Source of the DNA: CAJQQY01 sp964352225
GTDB lineage: Bacteria > Bacteroidota > Bacteroidia > Chitinophagales > Saprospiraceae
Length of the DNA: 49,614 nucleotides
Reading direction: 5' to 3'
Assembly (NCBI GenBank): GCA_964352225.1
Contig: CAYGRM010000009.1
Location: 1 to 49,614, forward strand
In this document: positions 16,582 to 25,886 of the stretch, one piece after another
How the letters are laid out: every line of letters begins with the position of its first letter
Numbering within the stretch: position 1 is the stretch's first letter
Translations under genes and position numbers: made by a program
The notes under the pieces: model-generated
What the model was told of the DNA's origin: nothing
What the model saw: only the letters and a program-made list of their open reading frames with translations
Database searches by the model: none

Positions 16582-18141
16582 ATGTTTTCTATTTACACCG
16601 GAGCTTGGACCTTCGATGAAGCAGCGCATCTATTGCGGCGAACCATCTATGGCCCTACAAAAGCTCGAATCCAACAAGCCGTAGATGATGGTCTTGATGC
16701 AACCATCGCCACTCTTTTTTCTTCCCCTTCTCCAGTTGATCCACCCATTTATTTTGATTTTGAAAATGACCCACTTGCTGCCAATGGCGAAACTTGGGTT
16801 GACATTCCTTTTGACGAAAATATTGATGATCTTCCTTCGGCAAGAGCAAGGTCACTTGCTGCGTGGTGGTACAAACAAATGAACCAAAATGACCAAACCA
16901 TTACGGAAAAATTGACTTTGTTTTGGCATAATCATTTTGTGGTTTCAGATTCTGATAATGCTAATTTGGATTGGCAATATTTAAACAAACTAAGAATTTA
17001 TGCTTTAGGTAATTTTCGAGAATTGACCAAAGAAATTACCATCGATCGAAGCATGTTGTTCTTTCTCAATGGTAATTCAAATTTTAAAAATGAGCCTAAT
17101 GAAAATTATGCAAGAGAGTTGTTAGAATTATTTACCATCGGAAAAGGTCCGCTAGCTGGGCCAGATGATTACACCAATTATACTGAACAAGATATTGCTG
17201 CTATGGCAAGAGCGTTGACTGGTTGGTCAGCAGAAACGGGAGATGATCCTAACGCAATTTTCGTCGAGGAAGAACATGATCCAACTCCTAAAGTTTTGTC
17301 TCACCGATTTGATAATGCAGTTATTCAAAATGATGGAGCAGATGAATACAAAACGGTGATTGATATTATTTTTGGAAAAGAAGAAGTCGCTCGTCACATT
17401 TGCCGAAGGTTGTATATTTGGTTTATCCATTACCATATTACTGACACCATCGAATCTGAAATCATTGCCCCGATGGCTCAAATTCTTATCGACAATGACT
17501 ACGAAATCCAACCTGCTTTAGAAGCACTTTTAAAATCTGAACACTTTTTTGATCCAGGTGAAAGAGGTTGTATGATTAAAAATACTTTTGACTTTTTTTA
17601 CTCTTCATTTAATACTTTTCAAGTAGCGCCACCTATTGATATTTTGGAAGAATACGAGATGTGGAATGATTGGAATCGTGAATTTAAAAATCTCGACATG
17701 TCTGTTTTCAATATTCCAAGTGTTGCTGGCTGGAAAGCATACCATCAAGCACCGATTTTTTATCGCGATTGGGTTAACTCTGCGAGTGTGGTTATTCGAA
17801 AAAGATTAATGCCTAAATTCAATTGGGTCATCCAAGGTGTTTCGCCTGATACGAAAGGATACGATTGGATTACTTTCATTGCTACTCTCGATAACCCTTT
17901 GGAGGTTAACGAAATGATTGACGAGATCTGTCAATTAATTTTTACTCGTCCAATGATTGAGGAGCAAAAAGCATTTTTCAAAGAAGCATTAATTCCTGGC
18001 CTGCCCGACTTTGAGTGGAATGTGGAGTATGCTGACTATTTATCTGATCCAACTGATGATGTAAAAAAGGAGGCACTTGAAAATAAATTACATGATATGT
18101 TTATGGTCATGATGCAAGTACCAGAATTTCAGATGTGTTAA
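16582..18141 (+). CDS. DUF1800 family protein
   Basis: A 519-residue protein of the DUF1800 family. The diagnostic N-terminus is AAHLLRRTIYGPTKARIQQ (about 14-32). The conserved LTLFWHNHFVVS segment follows (about 110-121), then NENYARELLELFTIG (about 174-188) and ALTGWS (about 211-216). No signal peptide is visible. DUF1800 genes in Bacteroidota and Planctomycetota are usually paired with DUF1501 genes, as here, where the partner starts 83 nt after this stop. The biochemical activity of the pair is not established, as far as I know. ATG 16582 is the natural start. The pair is probably one transcript. Confidence 0.92.
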   Translation: MFSIYTGAWTFDEAAHLLRRTIYGPTKARIQQAVDDGLDATIATLFSSPSPVDPPIYFDFENDPLAANGETWVDIPFDENIDDLPSARARSLAAWWYKQMNQNDQTITEKLTLFWHNHFVVSDSDNANLDWQYLNKLRIYALGNFRELTKEITIDRSMLFFLNGNSNFKNEPNENYARELLELFTIGKGPLAGPDDYTNYTEQDIAAMARALTGWSAETGDDPNAIFVEEEHDPTPKVLSHRFDNAVIQNDGADEYKTVIDIIFGKEEVARHICRRLYIWFIHYHITDTIESEIIAPMAQILIDNDYEIQPALEALLKSEHFFDPGERGCMIKNTFDFFYSSFNTFQVAPPIDILEEYEMWNDWNREFKNLDMSVFNIPSVAGWKAYHQAPIFYRDWVNSASVVIRKRLMPKFNWVIQGVSPDTKGYDWITFIATLDNPLEVNEMIDEICQLIFTRPMIEEQKAFFKEALIPGLPDFEWNVEYADYLSDPTDDVKKEALENKLHDMFMVMMQVPEFQMC

Positions 18142-18224
18142 GTTTTTAATTAAAAAATAATTACGTCTAAGATGATTTTTTTTGGGAAAAATAATTTCTC
18201 CTAGACCTAGAAAAATAAAAGAAA

Positions 18225-19778
18225 ATGAAAAGAAGATCCTTTCTAAAAAAATCTACCATTTTTTCTCTGCCTGCTTTTTTAGGTGGATTTAATTTATCTA
18301 CCATGGCAGCTCCGATGATGCGAAGCCTCGTCAATGGAGATGATAAAATATTAATTCTCATTGATCTCAGCGGAGGGAATGATGGCTTGAATACCATTTT
18401 TCCTTTAGACAGCTATGACAATTTAGCGAATGCTAGACCTAACATTATCGTTCCTCAAGGAGCACTTTTAAATATCAATGACTCCCTTGCTTTTCATCCA
18501 GATATGAAACGAGCCAAGCAAATGTATGACAATGGAAATTTATCTATCGTCCAAGGAGTTGGTTACGCTGATCAAAATCGGTCTCACTTTCGATCCGCCG
18601 ATATTTGGAACACAGGATCGACTGCCGCTGAAAGTAAAACTACAGGTTGGCTTGGTCGCTACCTTGATGATACATTTCCCAACTATCCTGCTGATTATCC
18701 CAATGCAGATTGCCCTGATCCTTTTGCCATTACTTTAGGTAGATCAATCTCGGGAGCTTGCCAAGGAATCGAAGCAAATTATAGCTTGGCCATCATCAAT
18801 ACAGATGACATTGGAGGATTAACCACCGGTGTCGAAGCACCTTTGCCCAACGATTGCTATGGGGAGGAATTAGGCTACGTTGTCGAGACTTTTAAAAAAT
18901 CAAATGCTTATGCTGACCAAGTAATCAATGCGGCCGATGCTGGTTTCTCCAATGAATATTTATACTCCGATTCTAATTTAAGTAACCGATTGAAGACCGT
19001 GGCTAAGTTTATTTCAGGAGGTCTGCAAACTAAAATTTACGTACTCACTTTAGGAGGATTTGACACTCATGCTAATCAAGTAGATGGAAGCGACCCTGCA
19101 ACTGGAAAACATGCTCAATTATTAAAAACTTTATCAGAAGCCATTTTTGCTTTCCAAAAAGATTTAGAAATGCAAGGCTTGCAAGACCGAGTAGTGGGAA
19201 TGACTTTCTCAGAATTTGGAAGAAAAATAAAATCCAATGCTGGAAATGGAACCGATCATGGATCTGCTGCGCCTATGATTATTTTTGGAAATTGTTTGAA
19301 CGCTGGAGTCATCGGCAACAATGCCCAAATTGCTTCCAACGTGAACAACAACGAAGGAGTTGCGATGCAATATGATTTCAAATGGGTGTACGGTTCTATT
19401 TTGATGGATTGGTTTGGAGTGCCTGAGGATAAAGTCAAAATGTTGCTGACGGATGATTTTCAGTATTTGCCCATCATCGGAACTTGCAATGAAATTCCTA
19501 CTTCATCGCATGACCTTGTCTCGATGGTAGAGGCAACAGCTTTTCCGAATCCTTTTGATCAAATTTTCACTTTAAGTTTCTCTATTTTAAAAAAAGAAAA
19601 AGTTCGTATTCAATTATTTGATGTGATGGGAAAAACGGTAAGAACTATTTCTAACAAAACATTTACAGAAGGTCAACATGATGTTTTGGTGGAGACACAT
19701 AGTTTATCTTCAGGAGTTTACTTCGCTCGAATTGAAGTGGGCAATGGAGTGAAGACGATGAGAGTAGTTAAAAAATAA
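18225..19778 (+). CDS. DUF1501 family protein with Tat-like signal and T9SS sorting domain
   Basis: A 517-residue exported protein. The N-terminus KRRSFLKK followed by a hydrophobic stretch and AAP fits a twin-arginine signal peptide. The body is DUF1501 (sulfatase/alkaline-phosphatase superfamily-like): LIDLSGGNDGLNTIFP at about 44-59, HPDMKRAKQMYDNG, and GGFDTHANQVDG (about 283-294), where His and Asp could bind metal. MTFSEFGRK and NGTDHGSAAPM follow. From about 435 a Por secretion-tail domain begins (AFPNPFDQIF ... SGVYFARIEV ... MRVVKK), implying final export by the T9SS. Second gene of the DUF1800-DUF1501 pair. Its substrate is unknown. Confidence 0.92.
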   Translation: MKRRSFLKKSTIFSLPAFLGGFNLSTMAAPMMRSLVNGDDKILILIDLSGGNDGLNTIFPLDSYDNLANARPNIIVPQGALLNINDSLAFHPDMKRAKQMYDNGNLSIVQGVGYADQNRSHFRSADIWNTGSTAAESKTTGWLGRYLDDTFPNYPADYPNADCPDPFAITLGRSISGACQGIEANYSLAIINTDDIGGLTTGVEAPLPNDCYGEELGYVVETFKKSNAYADQVINAADAGFSNEYLYSDSNLSNRLKTVAKFISGGLQTKIYVLTLGGFDTHANQVDGSDPATGKHAQLLKTLSEAIFAFQKDLEMQGLQDRVVGMTFSEFGRKIKSNAGNGTDHGSAAPMIIFGNCLNAGVIGNNAQIASNVNNNEGVAMQYDFKWVYGSILMDWFGVPEDKVKMLLTDDFQYLPIIGTCNEIPTSSHDLVSMVEATAFPNPFDQIFTLSFSILKKEKVRIQLFDVMGKTVRTISNKTFTEGQHDVLVETHSLSSGVYFARIEVGNGVKTMRVVKK

Positions 19779-19785
19779 TCGTCAC

Positions 19786-19816
19786 CCGTAAGACGACTCT
19801 CCGAGTCGCCTTACGG
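19786..19816. repeat. Small hairpin repeat, copy B (CGACTCTCCGAGTCG family)
   Basis: A 14-bp stem (19786-19799 with 19803-19816, one mismatch) has a TCC loop, with outer ATCGT/ACGAT pairing extending it. It shares the core ACGACTCTCCGA with the hairpin at 98-126. It lies just after the DUF1501 stop but has only an A-rich run behind it, so a terminator role is unproven. Confidence 0.6.
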
Positions 19817-19899
19817 AACGATAAAAATTTGTAGGTTAGAAAAATATTCGATCTTTGATTTGAATAATTTAACTTTCGAAAAAATCAACCTACAGCTAG

Positions 19900-20208
19900 C
19901 ATTTCAATGAACTACATGGTGTGAGATATCAAAATTGGAAGATGTATTTCCCCCATCGTTACCGAACTTTGAATGGACGTACAGGTGGAAAAGGTGGACT
20001 TCCTGTTCCTTACGATTACAATCAAATCGAAGAGATAGAATTATATGATTTATCGAAAGACATCAGCGAAACTAATAATTTGGCGACCAACCATCCTAAG
20101 ATAATTGAAAAAATCAAACTTCTGGCAGAGGAAATGAGAGATGAATTAGGTGATGCTCTTTTGGAAAAAAAAGGAATAGGAAATCGAGAGATTGGAAAAG
20201 TGGAGTAA
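19900..20208 (+). pseudogene. Sulfatase C-terminal remnant
   Basis: About 102 codons match the end of formylglycine-type arylsulfatases: FNELHGVRYQNWKMYFPHRYR, then a GGKGGLPVPY loop, IELYDLSKDISETNNLATNHP, and the terminal LAEEMRDELGD helix. Intact enzymes are about 450-550 residues and carry a CxPxR active-site motif near the N-terminus. That part is absent, and an in-frame TAG lies immediately before the homology at 19897. A GTG at 19921 is open but would start in mid-domain. It is therefore a 5'-truncated gene without its catalytic site. An 8-bp inverted repeat TGTAGGTT / AACCTACA (19830-19837 with 19887-19894) and hairpin copy B lie next to the break. Confidence 0.8.
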
Positions 20209-20288
20209 GTTTTTATTAAAAAAAATCTCTCCTACCTATTCTTTATCTTCACCTTTCCAAATTTACTCATCAAAAGAATATAGACATT

Positions 20289-20363
20289 ATGAAAATTTTT
20301 AACGTAAAAAAATTAGCACTCATCTTAGGTACTATTTTTATCTATTCAATCAATCATCATTGA
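20289..20363 (+). CDS. Possible 24-residue membrane peptide or truncated signal peptide
   Basis: The ORF starts MKIFNVKKLALILGTIFIYS and ends INHH: a basic N-terminus and a hydrophobic stretch, as in a signal peptide, ending at TGA. A strong terminator begins 13 nt later. It could be a true small membrane peptide, or the start of a deleted exported protein. Neither can be decided from one sequence. Confidence 0.3.
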   Translation: MKIFNVKKLALILGTIFIYSINHH

Positions 20364-20376
20364 TTCTCCAAGTACA

Positions 20377-20411
20377 AAAGATCAACTAAAAGTATTTAGT
20401 TGATCTTTTTA
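20377..20411 (+). terminator. Rho-independent terminator
   Basis: A 15-bp perfect stem AAAAGATCAACTAAA / TTTAGTTGATCTTTT (20377-20391 region with 20395-20409) has a tight loop and a T tail. It follows the small ORF 20289-20363 and the sulfatase remnant. Confidence 0.85.
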
Positions 20412-20498
20412 TTTTGCCTTTCCCTAATTTTATTTTCTTAATTTTGGCCATTAATTTTTTAGTTAACTATTCGAGAACCAAATAAAATTTAATCTACG

Positions 20499-21986
20499 AT
20501 GAGAACCATCTTTTTATTTCTTTTTTTATCGATTTCAATTACTGCAAATAGCCAAAGCAGAAAAATTCCAATCGACACAACTGTCGTCACTAAACATACT
20601 ACAACGGTCAAAGGACAAAACTTTTCCTACACCGCCACTACGGGAACACAACCTGTTTGGGATGATGAAGGACATCCGACTGCGACACTTTTTTATACTT
20701 ATTACACTCGTGATAATGTAAAAGACAGAGCCAATCGACCATTGATCTTTTCATTTAATGGCGGGCCTGGTTCTGCTTCTGTTTGGATGCATGTAGCTTA
20801 CACCGGCCCACGAATTTTGAATATTGACGATGAAGGTTATCCTGTTCAACCATATGGATTTAAGAGTAATCCAAATTCAATTATTGATGTAGCTGATATT
20901 GTTTTTATCAACCCCGTCAATACTGGTTACTCCCGCATGATTCCAAATGCCAAAGGGGAAATGCCTGATAAGAAAAAATTCTTCGGGATCAATGCTGACA
21001 TTCAATATTTGGCAGAATGGATGAACACTTTTGTGCAAAGAAATAATCGTTGGGAATCTCCCAAATATATCATTGGCGAAAGTTATGGAGGTACTCGAGT
21101 GATGGGACTTTCTTTGGAATTGCAAAATTCGCAATGGATGTACCTGAATGGAGTGATTATGGTTTCGCCTGCGGATTACAAAGTATTAAGAACTGGCGGG
21201 CCAGTTTCTTCTGCTCTCAATTTACCGTACTACGCAGCCGCAGCTTGGCATCACAAAATGCTGGATGATGATTTGCAAAGCAAAGATTTGTTGGAGGTTT
21301 TACCTGAGGTGGAAGACTATACGATTAATACCTTGATTCCAGCCTTGGCCAAAGGTGGATTTATTTCGGAGGCAGAAAAAAATAGTGTTGCAGAAAAAAT
21401 GGCGCGCTACTCTGGCTTGAGTAAAAAAGTAATTTTACAACACAACTTGGATGTTCCGACTCGATTTTTTTGGAAAGATTTATTGAGAGATAAAACCGGG
21501 CAAACGATTGGAAGATTAGATTCTCGGTACCTAGGTTTGGATAAAATTGAAGCAGGAACGAGTCCTGATTACAGCGCTGAGTTGACTTCTTGGTTACATT
21601 CTTTTACTCCAGCGATTAATCACTATATCAAAAATGAATTGAAATTTGATACAGATATAAAGTATAATATGTTTGGGTCAGTTCGCCCTTGGGACAATGA
21701 AAACGATTCGGTGAGAGATGACTTGCGGCAAGCAATGGCACAAAATCCTTACCTCAAAGTTTTGAACCAATCAGGATATTATGATGGTGCAACTACTTAT
21801 TTTGCTGCAAAATATACACTATCTCAGATTGATCCTAGTGGAAAAATGAAAGACAGATTTACTTTCAAAGGTTATCGAAGTGGTCACATGATGTACTTAA
21901 GAAATGAAGATTTGATTAAGGCGAATGATGACTTGCGAGAATTTATTAAAAATTCTGCAGCGAAGGGGAAACCAGCGAAGTATTAA
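20499..21986 (+). CDS. Serine carboxypeptidase, peptidase family S10
   Basis: An exported 495-residue peptidase. The signal peptide is about 1-19 (SISITANSQ). S10 landmarks are FSFNGGPGSASVW (about 83-95), which forms the oxyanion hole, and the nucleophile motif GESYGG with Ser195. The catalytic Asp429 lies in GYYDGATTYFAA and His463 in GYRSGHMMY. The triad is complete and correctly spaced. The enzyme should remove C-terminal amino acids from peptides in the periplasm or outside the cell. There is no sorting domain, so the periplasm is likely. Transcribed alone; a strong terminator follows the stop by about 40 nt. Confidence 0.93.
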   Translation: MRTIFLFLFLSISITANSQSRKIPIDTTVVTKHTTTVKGQNFSYTATTGTQPVWDDEGHPTATLFYTYYTRDNVKDRANRPLIFSFNGGPGSASVWMHVAYTGPRILNIDDEGYPVQPYGFKSNPNSIIDVADIVFINPVNTGYSRMIPNAKGEMPDKKKFFGINADIQYLAEWMNTFVQRNNRWESPKYIIGESYGGTRVMGLSLELQNSQWMYLNGVIMVSPADYKVLRTGGPVSSALNLPYYAAAAWHHKMLDDDLQSKDLLEVLPEVEDYTINTLIPALAKGGFISEAEKNSVAEKMARYSGLSKKVILQHNLDVPTRFFWKDLLRDKTGQTIGRLDSRYLGLDKIEAGTSPDYSAELTSWLHSFTPAINHYIKNELKFDTDIKYNMFGSVRPWDNENDSVRDDLRQAMAQNPYLKVLNQSGYYDGATTYFAAKYTLSQIDPSGKMKDRFTFKGYRSGHMMYLRNEDLIKANDDLREFIKNSAAKGKPAKY

Positions 21987-22024
21987 TTCATTGGATTAAT
22001 TTCAACTACAGGATAGATTCAAAA

Positions 22025-22061
22025 AAAGAACCTAGAATATAATATTCTAGGTTCTTTTTTT
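22025..22061 (+). terminator. Rho-independent terminator
   Basis: Stem GAACCTAGAATA / TATTCTAGGTTC (22028-22039 with 22043-22054) has a 3-nt loop and a T8 tract, ending the S10 peptidase gene. Confidence 0.9.
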
Positions 22062-22193
22062 TGCTACAAATAATAATTTAATATAAAACACATATAAACA
22101 ATTTTAAACAAACAAAACACACATTTAATAAAATAAAAATTAATTAATTGGTACATTGAACAAAATTTTACAAAACCAATCAAACATTATTTT

Positions 22194-23873
22194 ATGAAAA
22201 AAACACTACAACTTTTTCTATGTATTACATTGTTATTTTTTAATCTTACTTTTTACGCACAACCTGCCAATGATGATTGTGCCAATGCAACTGTAATAAC
22301 AGAAGGTGACAATCAAGCATTTACCACTATTGATGCTAATTCAGATGGAGCAGCTCATGCCGATGATTGCGCTTCTTCTGGAACTACTCCCGACAGTACG
22401 TACAATGATGTCTGGTATTCTTATACCGCATCTTTTACAGGACAAGCAGAATGGTCTTTCTGTGGTACTGCAAATTTTGACACAAAAATATATGTTTATG
22501 GAGCAGGTGCTATGTGCCCTCCCACCGATTTAGATATTATAGGTTGTAGTGAAGATCAGGCTGGATGTGCTAACGCAACATCTGCTTCAGTCTTTGATGT
22601 AACCATGGGCGAAACTTATCTTCTCCGCGTAGGAGGATATGGAGATGGTGGTCCAGGTGAAAGTGGGACAGGTACTTTTAACTTAGGTGAATTTATTTCA
22701 AATGCACCTGATAATGATGACTGTGCTAATGCTGCGGTAATCACGTTAGGAGCAGGTCAAGCAGTAGACAATACCGACGCAACAACCGATGGCCCAGAGC
22801 ATCCCAATAATCCTTGCTTTGGATTTGGGGATAATACGATCCAATCAGATGTTTGGTATTCATTTACCTCACCTTTAACAGGTTCAGTATTATGGTCAAC
22901 CTGTAATTCAGTCCTTTTCGATTCTCGCTTAGGAGTTTATTCAAGTAGTGCAGTATGCCCATTTACGGATGGTGATTTATTGGCTTGCAATGATGATGGA
23001 GGAGGATGTGCCGATTTCACTTCTTCCTTAATTTTTGATGTAGTCATGGGAGAAACCTACCTTTTACGATTGGGTGGTTATGATGGCGAAATGGGTACTG
23101 GTACGATGGATCTACTTGAAATAATTCCCCCTGACCCTCCAGAGAATGATCTTTGTAGTAATGCAGAAAATGTATTTGTAATGACTAAGCAACAAGCTGA
23201 TGATAATGAATTTGAATTTTCAGGTACAACCATTGCAGCTGATTTTGATAATGATGCTTTTCTTTTCCCAAAGTGTATAACTAATACCAATGGTGGAGAG
23301 TTTGCGGATGTTTGGTATACCTTTGATCCACAAGGATTGGAGGAAGTGGAACTTAGATTCCTTACATTTACTGCAGATGCTACGTTTTATTTTGATCTTT
23401 GGGAAGACTGTGATTCTTTGGCTATGGCTCCTGTAATGGAAGATTGCTTTTTTATTGATGGCGCTGTTGATCCTGTCTTCACAGATACTATTATTAGCAT
23501 TCCTCCTACCCAAAATCTTTACTATATCAGAATAATAACACGACTGACTTCAGATATTCCTGGTGATTTCATTTTTCAATTAGTAGGGGACATTGTAGAT
23601 AACGTAAAAGAGTTAGCACTAACTGAATTAAAATTCTATCCAAATCCAGTTAATGATATCGCGCGATTAGAATTTGAGTTACCTAAAACTGATGATATTC
23701 AATTGGAGATTGTTGATATTTTAGGGCAGCGGGTTTATTTTGAAGATAAAGGATCATTATCAGCTGGAGCTCATAATTATTCTTTTAATTTAGATGATTT
23801 TGCTCAAGGAATTTATTTTCTTACTGTTCGCTCGGATGAGCAAGTCAAGAGTTTGAAGTTTATAAAAGAGTAA
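22194..23873 (+). CDS. Secreted three-repeat protein with type A T9SS sorting domain
   Basis: An exported 559-residue protein. The signal peptide is about 1-23 (ends TFYAQ). Two closely related domains at about 25-168 and 172-312 each begin NDDCANA. Each contains DVWYS(Y/F)T, a cysteine-flanked strand, and FDV.MGETYLLR.GGY, like the PPC/carbohydrate-binding-type beta-sandwiches of surface proteins. A third, diverged copy (PENDLCSNA, about 316-465) keeps FADVWYTFDP. From about 476 a Por secretion-tail domain follows (LKFYPNPVNDIARLEF ... QGIYFLTVRS ... SLKFIKE). It is acidic and predicted to be surface-exposed; adhesion or polysaccharide binding is plausible but unproven. Confidence 0.88.
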   Translation: MKKTLQLFLCITLLFFNLTFYAQPANDDCANATVITEGDNQAFTTIDANSDGAAHADDCASSGTTPDSTYNDVWYSYTASFTGQAEWSFCGTANFDTKIYVYGAGAMCPPTDLDIIGCSEDQAGCANATSASVFDVTMGETYLLRVGGYGDGGPGESGTGTFNLGEFISNAPDNDDCANAAVITLGAGQAVDNTDATTDGPEHPNNPCFGFGDNTIQSDVWYSFTSPLTGSVLWSTCNSVLFDSRLGVYSSSAVCPFTDGDLLACNDDGGGCADFTSSLIFDVVMGETYLLRLGGYDGEMGTGTMDLLEIIPPDPPENDLCSNAENVFVMTKQQADDNEFEFSGTTIAADFDNDAFLFPKCITNTNGGEFADVWYTFDPQGLEEVELRFLTFTADATFYFDLWEDCDSLAMAPVMEDCFFIDGAVDPVFTDTIISIPPTQNLYYIRIITRLTSDIPGDFIFQLVGDIVDNVKELALTELKFYPNPVNDIARLEFELPKTDDIQLEIVDILGQRVYFEDKGSLSAGAHNYSFNLDDFAQGIYFLTVRSDEQVKSLKFIKE

Positions 23874-23904
23874 ATCGGTTTTTACCTTTTCGTTGAAAAC
23901 TAAA

Positions 23905-23957
23905 AAAAGAATGCTTACTTGTCCTTTAAAAATGGACTTTAAGCATTCTTTTTTTTT
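23905..23957. terminator. Bidirectional terminator, branched hairpin
   Basis: Outer stem AAAAGAATGCTT / AAGCATTCTTTT (23905-23916 with 23941-23952) encloses a small inner stem GTCC/GGAC. T runs occur on both strands. It separates the converging T9SS gene and truA. Confidence 0.85.
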
Positions 23958-23965
23958 CAATTTAT

Positions 23966-24757
23966 CTAGCCTTGCAATCCTATTTTCAGAAATTGAAAAA
24001 AATCATTTCGATTTTCTAGCATCAAGTAAGGATATTCAATCTTAGAAAGATACAGACCATCAGGAAAAGCAGATTTTTTAACTCCATCCAATTGGTTCGA
24101 AAGTCTATGCTCGAATTCTTCTATTGTCATTTCCCCCTTCCCTATTTCCAATAAAAAATAAACACAGAGTCGAACCATCCCTCGAAGAAATCGATTGGCA
24201 GTAATCGTAAATCGCAAACGTTCTTGTTTTTTATCCACAAATAATTCCGCATGAGTTACTTGACAACGAGTTGATTTATATAAAAGTGGTTGAAGGCAAA
24301 CCGCTCTGAAGTCATCATACTTTTCAAAAAGTTTAGCTGCTTTTTTCATTGCTGCAAAATCCAAATTTCCCAAATCATAAAATGAGCTATGTCTTTTTAA
24401 AAATGGATCCTTCTTCAAATGAATAAAATAGTCGTAGGTCCTCGAGGTAGCATCAAATCTAGCATGCTGTCTATCTCCCATTTCTAAAATATCAAAAACG
24501 ACAATATCATCTGGCAGTCGTTTATTTAATCGAAATTTCAAATCAAAATCAAAAGGTTTTGGAATATGGATATTCGCGATATATTGACTTGCATGAACAC
24601 CTGCATCAGTTCGTCCACATCCACTTACATGGATTTTCGTTTTAAACATTTCTTTTAGAATATCCTCTATCGTTCCTTGAACAGAACGAGTGTTGGGTTG
24701 AAATTGCCAACCGCTGTAGCGAGTCCCATCATAACCTAGATGCAAAAAATAATTCAT
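23966..24757 (-). CDS. truA: tRNA pseudouridine synthase A
   Basis: TruA converts uridines 38-40 of the tRNA anticodon stem-loop to pseudouridine in the cytoplasm. The 263 residues begin with the typical LGYDGTRYSGWQFQPN (about 7-22), and the catalytic aspartate Asp51 lies in GRTDAGVHA. FDATSRTYDYFIH and the late FTITANRFLRGMVR segment match the family. The length is normal. ATG 24757 is the clear start. Transcribed leftward and alone, ending at a bidirectional terminator. Confidence 0.97.
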   Translation of the reverse strand: MNYFLHLGYDGTRYSGWQFQPNTRSVQGTIEDILKEMFKTKIHVSGCGRTDAGVHASQYIANIHIPKPFDFDLKFRLNKRLPDDIVVFDILEMGDRQHARFDATSRTYDYFIHLKKDPFLKRHSSFYDLGNLDFAAMKKAAKLFEKYDDFRAVCLQPLLYKSTRCQVTHAELFVDKKQERLRFTITANRFLRGMVRLCVYFLLEIGKGEMTIEEFEHRLSNQLDGVKKSAFPDGLYLSKIEYPYLMLENRNDFFQFLKIGLQG

Positions 24758-25057
24758 GTGATCTTTTTGGTAAAAAAAATCAAAGGTAGTTTAAATAAGT
24801 AATTAGACAATTCCTACTTCGATCCATTCACGTAAACCAGAAACATATTTTCAAAAAACTCTTTTGAAATACTCCTATAATTAACTCGAATTAGCAAGTG
24901 AGAAATATCAAATTCTTAAAACATATCCCTGACAGTTTTCTACCTCCGCTTTACTTTTCTGTCTAAATAATTGTAAAACTCTACGATTATTGACTTGAAC
25001 AAAAAAGCCATTTCGAGAACATCAAAATGGCTTTTTAAATTTTTTGAAATTTCATTT
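24758..25057. other. Intergenic stretch with terminator
   Basis: No gene. It should hold the truA promoter near 24760-24850 and contains the terminator of the leftward LytTR gene at 25002-25036. Nothing else stands out. Confidence 0.5.
25002..25036 (-). terminator. Rho-independent terminator of the LytTR regulator gene
   Basis: Stem AAAAAGCCATTT / AAATGGCTTTTT (25002-25013 with 25025-25036) gives a hairpin followed by T's on the minus strand, about 20 nt after the stop at 25058. Confidence 0.85.
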
Positions 25058-25750
25058 TTATAAAATATTCAACTTACTCATCAAGATCGATTTATTCGCT
25101 CGACTGATCGGAATCACTTTTTTTCCAATCACTAATGTGCTCTCTTCGAGGTCGACAATTTTTGAAAGATTGATAATAAAACTACGATGAACTTTTAGAA
25201 AACGAGGATGACTTAATTTACTATCAATATTTTTCATCGTACTATAGATCACATAGTTTTTATCGGTAGTTACCACCTTCACATAATCTCCTACATTTTC
25301 AAAATATAAAATCTGGTCATAAGGCAACCTAATATATTTATTATTTTCTTTTATATAAATTTCTTGTGCAGCAGCTTTGTAGTTCTCATTTTGCTTTTGA
25401 ATATCCAATGCTTTATCTATAGCTTGCAAAAAGCGAGGCATCGTAATTGGTTTTTTTAAATAATCTGTAATGTGATACTCCAAAGCTTCTCGTCCATATT
25501 CCGAATTGGAAGTGGTAAAAATAATTTGAGGAAGGGTTATCGCTTTTTCCAAAAATTCAATCCCAGTAATTTCTGGCATTTCAATATCCAAAAAAATTAA
25601 GTCCACCGATTTTTCTGAAAGGACTTGCAACGCCTCTTCAGCATTACTACATATTTCAATAACATGTAAATTTTCATGTTTTGCACAGAGCCTATCCAAA
25701 GACTTTCTAGCCATGATTTCGTCATCAACAATAATGCAATTAAGGATCAT
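25058..25750 (-). CDS. LytTR-family response regulator
   Basis: A 230-residue transcription regulator. The receiver domain (about 1-120) shows the acidic pocket VDDE (8-11), phosphoacceptor Asp55 in IFLDIEMP, and Lys100 before the conserved proline. The C-terminal LytTR DNA-binding domain (about 132-230) contains ILYFENVGDYVKV and FLKVHRSFIINLSKI. It would be phosphorylated by a histidine kinase and bind direct repeats upstream of target genes. The leftward hybrid kinase gene begins the same block, with 136 nt between its stop and this start. They could be partners, although LytTR regulators usually pair with 5TM/HisK-type kinases. A good terminator follows. Confidence 0.95.
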   Translation of the reverse strand: MILNCIIVDDEIMARKSLDRLCAKHENLHVIEICSNAEEALQVLSEKSVDLIFLDIEMPEITGIEFLEKAITLPQIIFTTSNSEYGREALEYHITDYLKKPITMPRFLQAIDKALDIQKQNENYKAAAQEIYIKENNKYIRLPYDQILYFENVGDYVKVVTTDKNYVIYSTMKNIDSKLSHPRFLKVHRSFIINLSKIVDLEESTLVIGKKVIPISRANKSILMSKLNIL

Positions 25751-25886
25751 CTGGTGTTAGTTTTGAAAGTTCTATCAATTATTTTCTAAACTAAAATATC
25801 TAAATCAAATCAACCATGGTAGATTGATGAGTCATTCATAATGGTTTAGCGTAATCTATAGACGTGGTTAGTTGATCTCCTAAACT

